A stretch of 64,000 bases of DNA from positions 1 through 64,000 of the forward strand of contig SKOR01000034.1 of NCBI GenBank assembly GCA_007119965.1, written 5' to 3'. The notes under the pieces were generated by a model. The model saw nothing but the letters and a program-made list of their open reading frames with translations, did no database searches and had not been told where the DNA came from. This stretch comes from Syntrophomonadaceae bacterium (GTDB lineage: Bacteria; Bacillota; Dethiobacteria; DTU022). Below, in pieces: positions 59,069 through 64,000 of this stretch; within the stretch, counting starts at the first letter, position 1, and every line of letters begins with the position of its first letter. A program made the translations under genes and the position numbers.

Positions 59069-59291
59069 CAGCTACTGCCTTCCCCGCTGCCTCAGTCCAT
59101 TTGCAGCAATACTTTGTCACCGATGGCCAGAGTGGCCGGGAGAAAAGCAAATTTCTATGCTTGAAGCCTCCTGCTTGCTGCAAGGTGCTGGAACGATAGG
59201 TGATGATATGACTGAACATTTCTAACAGAATATTGATTTACTATTTAAGGAAAAAGAATTCCAAAAATACATGTAATGGGAGAGTGGCATA

Positions 59292-60509
59292 ATGAAAACA
59301 GTACTGATCATGGGCGTTGGCGCCCAGGGCAGCACCATAGCCAAGCGCCTTGATGAAGAAGCAGTTGTCTCCGAGATCAGGTGCGCTGACTACGACGACA
59401 AAGCAATAGCTGAAGCGGCCGGACCGTTGAAAAAGGCCGCTGGCTTTAAAGTTGACGCGAACAATGTCGAAGAAATAGTCAAGGCGGCAGAGGGGGCTGA
59501 CCTGATTGTTAACGGCCTGGACCCGAATTATAACATGAACGTCATGGACGCCGCTTTAGCAGTCGGCGCTAATTACCAGGACATGGCATCGGGGCCGGTC
59601 AGCGACATCGGTTTTGTTGAAGCGATCGAGCGCTGCCTTAAACGGGATCCGGAATTTGAAGCGAAGGGGCTGACCGCCCTGATCAATACCGGTTCCGCTC
59701 CCGGTATAGCCAATGTTATAGCCCGGGATTCTGTTGAACTACTGGACAGCTGCGATTCCATCGAGATACTTGTCTACGATGGGATCTGGACGAAAAAGTT
59801 CATTCCTTTCTGGTGGTCGCCGAAAACCGCTTTCGGAGATATGGCGGCAGAACCGATCCGCTTTGAAAACGGGAAATTTCGCCGCACAAAACCGTTCGAC
59901 TACCCGGGCATGGAAGATTTCCAGGGACTCGGAAAGCGCCGCATGACAGACCATCAACATGAAGAGCCGGTAACGATGGGATTGCTGGCCGATAAGGTTT
60001 TCAAAGGGGTCAGAGACGTTACCTTCCGATACGGTGGGCCGGCCCTGGAACTGGCTGAAGGCCTCTATAAAATGGGGCTGCTCTCCGAAAAGCCGATTAA
60101 GGTAAAAGGCGTGGAGGTTGTCCCCATGGATGTTGTATCGGAACTTACCCCGCCTGCTCCCAAGTACGCCGAAGAGATCCAGGAAGTTTTAAATATAGGA
60201 CTGGAGCAGGAGGAAGGTGTTTTCCTGGTGCGGCTCAAGGGCAATATAGACAGTAAAATAGTAGAGATAGAAAACTATGTTAACGCTCCCGGGCTGACAG
60301 AATCGTTTGCCCTGGCCGGGTTAACCCACGAATCTTATTACACCGGGCAAGGGGCTTATATTTTTACCAAGATGCTTTTAAACGACATTGTCATGCGCAA
60401 AGGCCTTTTCCCACCGGAAGTGCTGGAGCAGGAAGAAAGGAATTATTACCTGAAAGAAGCAGAGAAACTGAAGATCACCGTCGATCGCACCGTAAAAACG
60501 CGATTATGA
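59292..60509 (+). CDS. Saccharopine dehydrogenase-like NAD(P)-binding protein (copy 2)
   Basis: VLIMGVGAQGSTIAKRLDEEAVVSEIRCADYDDKAI; GSAPGIANVIARDSVELLDSC; collinear with copy 1. Confidence 0.85.
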   Translation: MKTVLIMGVGAQGSTIAKRLDEEAVVSEIRCADYDDKAIAEAAGPLKKAAGFKVDANNVEEIVKAAEGADLIVNGLDPNYNMNVMDAALAVGANYQDMASGPVSDIGFVEAIERCLKRDPEFEAKGLTALINTGSAPGIANVIARDSVELLDSCDSIEILVYDGIWTKKFIPFWWSPKTAFGDMAAEPIRFENGKFRRTKPFDYPGMEDFQGLGKRRMTDHQHEEPVTMGLLADKVFKGVRDVTFRYGGPALELAEGLYKMGLLSEKPIKVKGVEVVPMDVVSELTPPAPKYAEEIQEVLNIGLEQEEGVFLVRLKGNIDSKIVEIENYVNAPGLTESFALAGLTHESYYTGQGAYIFTKMLLNDIVMRKGLFPPEVLEQEERNYYLKEAEKLKITVDRTVKTRL

Positions 60510-60778
60510 GCTGCTTAAATTTTCGAATTAATCTCACATTAACGCTGGTTAAGCTTTTTTCTTGAATCAGGGGCCTGCCTTACATGATTCTCTTGTGCGG
60601 GTTTAATCCCTAATTTTTTAAAGTCACCTTATAAGCCGGTTAAGCAGTGTAAACTGTCACTATAGGAGCGGCAGCAGGACGAAGCATATAGTTTAATCAA
60701 TATTTATAGCAATACGGGCTGCCCATATATTCCTATAAAATAGAACCCGGGAGCCTTGTTTCTTATTTATGAGAATAA

Positions 60779-60824
60779 AAGTTCCCACCCCTTCTACTAA
60801 TATAATACGAAGGGGTGGGAACTT
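60779..60824. terminator. 16-bp perfect hairpin, terminator-like
   Basis: AAGTTCCCACCCCTTC-(14 nt)-GAAGGGGTGGGAACTT. Confidence 0.65.
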
Positions 60825-61300
60825 AATCTTCGGCAAATCCGCACATCCTGCGCAACTGGTTGTTACGTAAAAACTCTCTTCCCAGGCTTTCTACCGAGCT
60901 ATGCCGGAAAATCAACCTGCAGAACTAATCCAGCCATTTTTCTGACATCGAATGGGGTCAGTATGGACCGCCTGACATTGAGCATAGAGCAAAGACCTTG
61001 TTTAATCAACCTGCCCTGGCGCAAAGAAAGAATACTAACCTTTACAGGGCTTATGTATCAGGGGTTGTCAGATAACGTAAATGGCTCTGCGTAAAAATTA
61101 AAACCGAAAACCAACAACCCACCCGGTAAACGCACTAGATACCTGCAACCCTACTGCCTGTTCACCGGTACCGTAGAAGTGTTTGACGGTTAAATGGTGC
61201 TGAGTCCAATTGAAAAATTCTCTGCCTATCGGCGGTTAAGGTCTATCGTAAGCAACATAAGTTCTGTCAAACACATCGAAAACACCTGAGACTTCTTTAA

Positions 61301-61417
61301 TTAATTCGCCCTTCTGGGTCCTGTCTGTTTTTCTGGCGGCGGTGATGCTGGCACAATAACTTTTTTATCAGCCTTCTTCTTCTTTTGTTCGCGTTTCTTA
61401 GGGCTCTTGTCTCCCAT
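61301..61417 (-). CDS. Small basic protein, 38 aa (not in the ORF track)
   Basis: Manual translation MGDKSPKKREQKKKKADKKVIVPASPPPEKQTGPRRAN; RBS GGAGGTG; resembles MGDrSPK-type small basic bacterial proteins. Confidence 0.65.
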   Translation of the reverse strand: MGDKSPKKREQKKKKADKKVIVPASPPPEKQTGPRRAN

Positions 61418-61636
61418 ATCAGGCACCTCCAATCCCGGCATTTCCTGAACCTTATTGAGCCGGGCTTAACAGCTCAACATCGGTCACAGGATATGCGTTA
61501 ACAATTACCGTATTAGAATGATCATTTTTTGATTAACCGAACCTGTTGGTTATTGCCCCGGCAATATTATGCTCCGCTTTTGCGCTGATCACCGCACCTG
61601 TGTTACGATTACTCTGGAGAAATTTATAGCTGGGGT

Positions 61637-63007
61637 ATGAATTATACCATGAAAAATATATCCACGCTAAAAAAAGAGATCTTTTCTGCTGCGCTGTTTC
61701 CCCTCTACCTGGTAAACTTTATCGGCGTGCTTGGTTTTAGCATGGTTATTCCCTTTCTATATATCTTAGTTCAAAGACTCGGCGGAAGCCCGGTGATCTA
61801 CGGTCTTATATCCGCCAGCTACCCCCTTTTCCAACTGGTTGGCGCCCCTCTGCTGGGCCGCTGGTCAGACCGGATCGGCCGCAAGAAGGTCTTAATAGTC
61901 AGCCAGGCGGGCACATTCATCGCATGGGCTGCCCTGCTTTCTGCGCTCTATCTGCCGCACACCTTTAAATATGCTTATGATTCACCAGCTTTTGGCCTTT
62001 TCGTACTGACCCTTCCGCTAGTAGTTATATTTTTCTCCCGCGCTTTTGACGGCCTTACCGGGGGCAACGTTGCTGTTGCAAACGCCTTCCTTGCTGACCT
62101 GACTCCTGCTGCAGGACGCAGTAAAAACTACGGTCGTCTGTCTATTTCCAGTAATTTGGGCTTTGTGATCGGCCCGGCGCTGGCCGGCCTCCTGGGCGGC
62201 ACGGTATACAGGGAAGCACTGCCAATTTTTGCTGCTCTAGTTATTTCCGCAATCGCGATCCTGGTGATCGCTTATTTCCTTCCTGAAAAGCCCCCTAAAA
62301 AACCTGCCGCTGTTGAACAATTTCCTGTAAAGGTTCATGGCAAAAAAATGTTTTCCATCTTTCGAATTGAGGGTGTTTTGGGCCTGTTTATAATGTACTT
62401 TTTTATATTTTTTGCTTTTAATACTTACTATACCGCTTTTCCGGTGCACGTTGTGGAAGAGTTTAGATGGGATATCAGCGCAATCGGGTACTTTTTCTCA
62501 GTGCTCAGCCTGTTGATGATTCTCGTGCAGGGGCCGCTGCTCCAGTCCCTGTCCGGCAAAACAGCTGAAACAACCCTTGTCCTGCTCGGAAGTTTCCTGC
62601 TGATCTTCAATTTCGGTTTGCTGGTTCTTAATGCTGAGTGGGGTGTTTATTCATCGATGTTTCTGTTCGCCCTCGGAAATGGTCTGATGTGGCCTTCTTT
62701 CCTTTCCCTGTTGTCCCAAAAAGGCACAGAAAAAAACCAGGGCCAGATTCAGGGTACCGCAGGAGCCTTCGGCAGCCTCGCCAGCATCGCCGGTTTAATC
62801 GTCGGTGGCGCTGTTTACGCTCAACTGGGCGCCAATATTTTTTCGCTTTCCGTTCTGTCTATTCTAATCGTTACTCTGTATTTCCTGGCCTCCGGCCGGC
62901 AAAAGAAGACAAGTACAGGTAGCGAGTCCCAGCCAAAGTATTGCTCACTTCTCCCGTGCAGCATATTCCTGCATAACAATAAAACCGGCAAGCAAAAAAA
63001 CAGATAA
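61637..63007 (+). CDS. MFS transporter (TetA/multidrug-like)
   Basis: GAPLLGRWSDRIGRKKVLIVSQAGTFIAW; 12-TM pattern. Confidence 0.88.
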   Translation: MNYTMKNISTLKKEIFSAALFPLYLVNFIGVLGFSMVIPFLYILVQRLGGSPVIYGLISASYPLFQLVGAPLLGRWSDRIGRKKVLIVSQAGTFIAWAALLSALYLPHTFKYAYDSPAFGLFVLTLPLVVIFFSRAFDGLTGGNVAVANAFLADLTPAAGRSKNYGRLSISSNLGFVIGPALAGLLGGTVYREALPIFAALVISAIAILVIAYFLPEKPPKKPAAVEQFPVKVHGKKMFSIFRIEGVLGLFIMYFFIFFAFNTYYTAFPVHVVEEFRWDISAIGYFFSVLSLLMILVQGPLLQSLSGKTAETTLVLLGSFLLIFNFGLLVLNAEWGVYSSMFLFALGNGLMWPSFLSLLSQKGTEKNQGQIQGTAGAFGSLASIAGLIVGGAVYAQLGANIFSLSVLSILIVTLYFLASGRQKKTSTGSESQPKYCSLLPCSIFLHNNKTGKQKNR

Positions 63008-63084
63008 ATGGCGGGCTTCCCTTTTAGGTTTTCGGTTAAATGCAATCAATTAAACAGCTTTTTAATCGATTAATAGCACTACTT

Positions 63085-63714
63085 CTATTTCAGGGGTACG
63101 AAACGGCATTTGCCCAGGTTCTCTTTTTCAAACCCGTGTTCACGACTGGTTAATCTTAGCAGTTCCTGTTCCCTGGGGCCACCTACCGGGGCAACCAGGC
63201 GGCCACCCGTGACAAGCTGTTCCAGCAGGGGGGGAGGCACTTCCCGGACTGCAGCAGTAATAATAATACCTTCAAATGGCGCTTCCTCCGGCCACCCGTC
63301 TGCTCCATCGCCAATTTTGTAGAAAATGTTATCATAGCCGATATAATCGAGCACTTCCCTGGCTTTTTCCTGCAGCCGCGGGATCCTCTCTATCGTAAAG
63401 ACTGCCCCGGCCATTTCAGCGAGAATTGCTGATTGGTAACCCGATCCGGTGCCAACTTCGAGCACTTTTTCCCCGCCAGCCAGGTCCAGTGCCCCTGTCA
63501 TCAGGGCGACTATGTACGGTTGCGATATGGTCTGACCTTTACCGATCGGAAGAGGATAATCGCCGTAAGACCTGCCCCTGTCAGCTTCACCTACAAAAAG
63601 ATGGCGAGGAACATTGTCTAGAGCTTGCAGGACCTTTTCATTGTCAAACCCCCGCCCCCGGATCTGCTCCCGGATCATCTTGTCCCGCAACCTGTCAAAT
63701 TCCAGTTCATCCAT
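63085..63714 (-). CDS. pcm: Protein-L-isoaspartate O-methyltransferase
   Basis: MIREQIRGRGFDNEKVLQALDNVPRHLFV, PIGKGQTISQPYIVALMT, VLEVGTGSGYQSAILAEM. Confidence 0.94.
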   Translation of the reverse strand: MDELEFDRLRDKMIREQIRGRGFDNEKVLQALDNVPRHLFVGEADRGRSYGDYPLPIGKGQTISQPYIVALMTGALDLAGGEKVLEVGTGSGYQSAILAEMAGAVFTIERIPRLQEKAREVLDYIGYDNIFYKIGDGADGWPEEAPFEGIIITAAVREVPPPLLEQLVTGGRLVAPVGGPREQELLRLTSREHGFEKENLGKCRFVPLK

Positions 63715-64000
63715 CAAGCATCCCTGCCTTTTTAATCACATTCTTTAACGGTAGCCGGTCAGTAAGTTTGAGCCTGCCTATATTATATCAAAGATTTTCG
63801 GCAGGTTAAGGCCCCTGCCCGGACCCTGATTGTAAGTTTGAAGGCAGACAGTACTGTGAAAGTAATATATCGGTTCCAAGTCGGCAATAATTGCCTGCCA
63901 TTTGTAAACCGGCCGGATGTTCTATAAAATATAAATATAAGAACCAAACCACCCGGATTTCGTCTGTATATTCCGGATGCGACTGCGGCCTAACCTGATT

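Noticed and set aside
1-64000. tRNA, rRNA, CRISPR-Cas, prophage, transposase or toxin-antitoxin genes
   Set aside because: Looked for but none recognised; no supporting motifs on either strand.

Overview
The window looks like an ordinary chromosomal segment of a Firmicutes/Clostridia-like anaerobe; that affiliation is inferred from gene content. It is densely coded. Recognisable modules are: lepA; a TPP-riboswitch-controlled thiamine/precursor ABC transporter with thiN; a NuoEFG/HydBC-like Fe-S/flavin module; a glycine cleavage operon (gcvT-H-PA-PB) behind a tandem glycine riboswitch, linked to two radical-SAM proteins, a LipM-like octanoyl/lipoyl transferase, lpdA and an AcoX-like NAD-kinase-family protein; a three-gene pntAA-AB-B transhydrogenase operon; a two-component system; beta-oxidation-type genes; several transporters; and two tandem saccharopine-dehydrogenase-like genes. 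The most unusual locus is about 47.5-53.0 kb. There a c-di-GMP-I (GEMM) riboswitch with its own terminator precedes a MORN-repeat protein with a C-terminal TM anchor, an acyl-CoA ligase paralog with an acidic tail, and three tandem paralogous small proteins with a predicted Roadblock/LC7-like layout. I propose this as a candidate undescribed c-di-GMP-regulated system. Secondary points are a probable LipS1/LipS2-type lipoyl synthase pair, a PntB lacking the KRS NADP motif, an asparagine synthetase with Ser at the glutaminase catalytic Cys position, and several small ORFs missed by the supplied track. No tRNA, rRNA, CRISPR array or transposase was recognised. All family calls come from reading motifs by eye; no searches were run.
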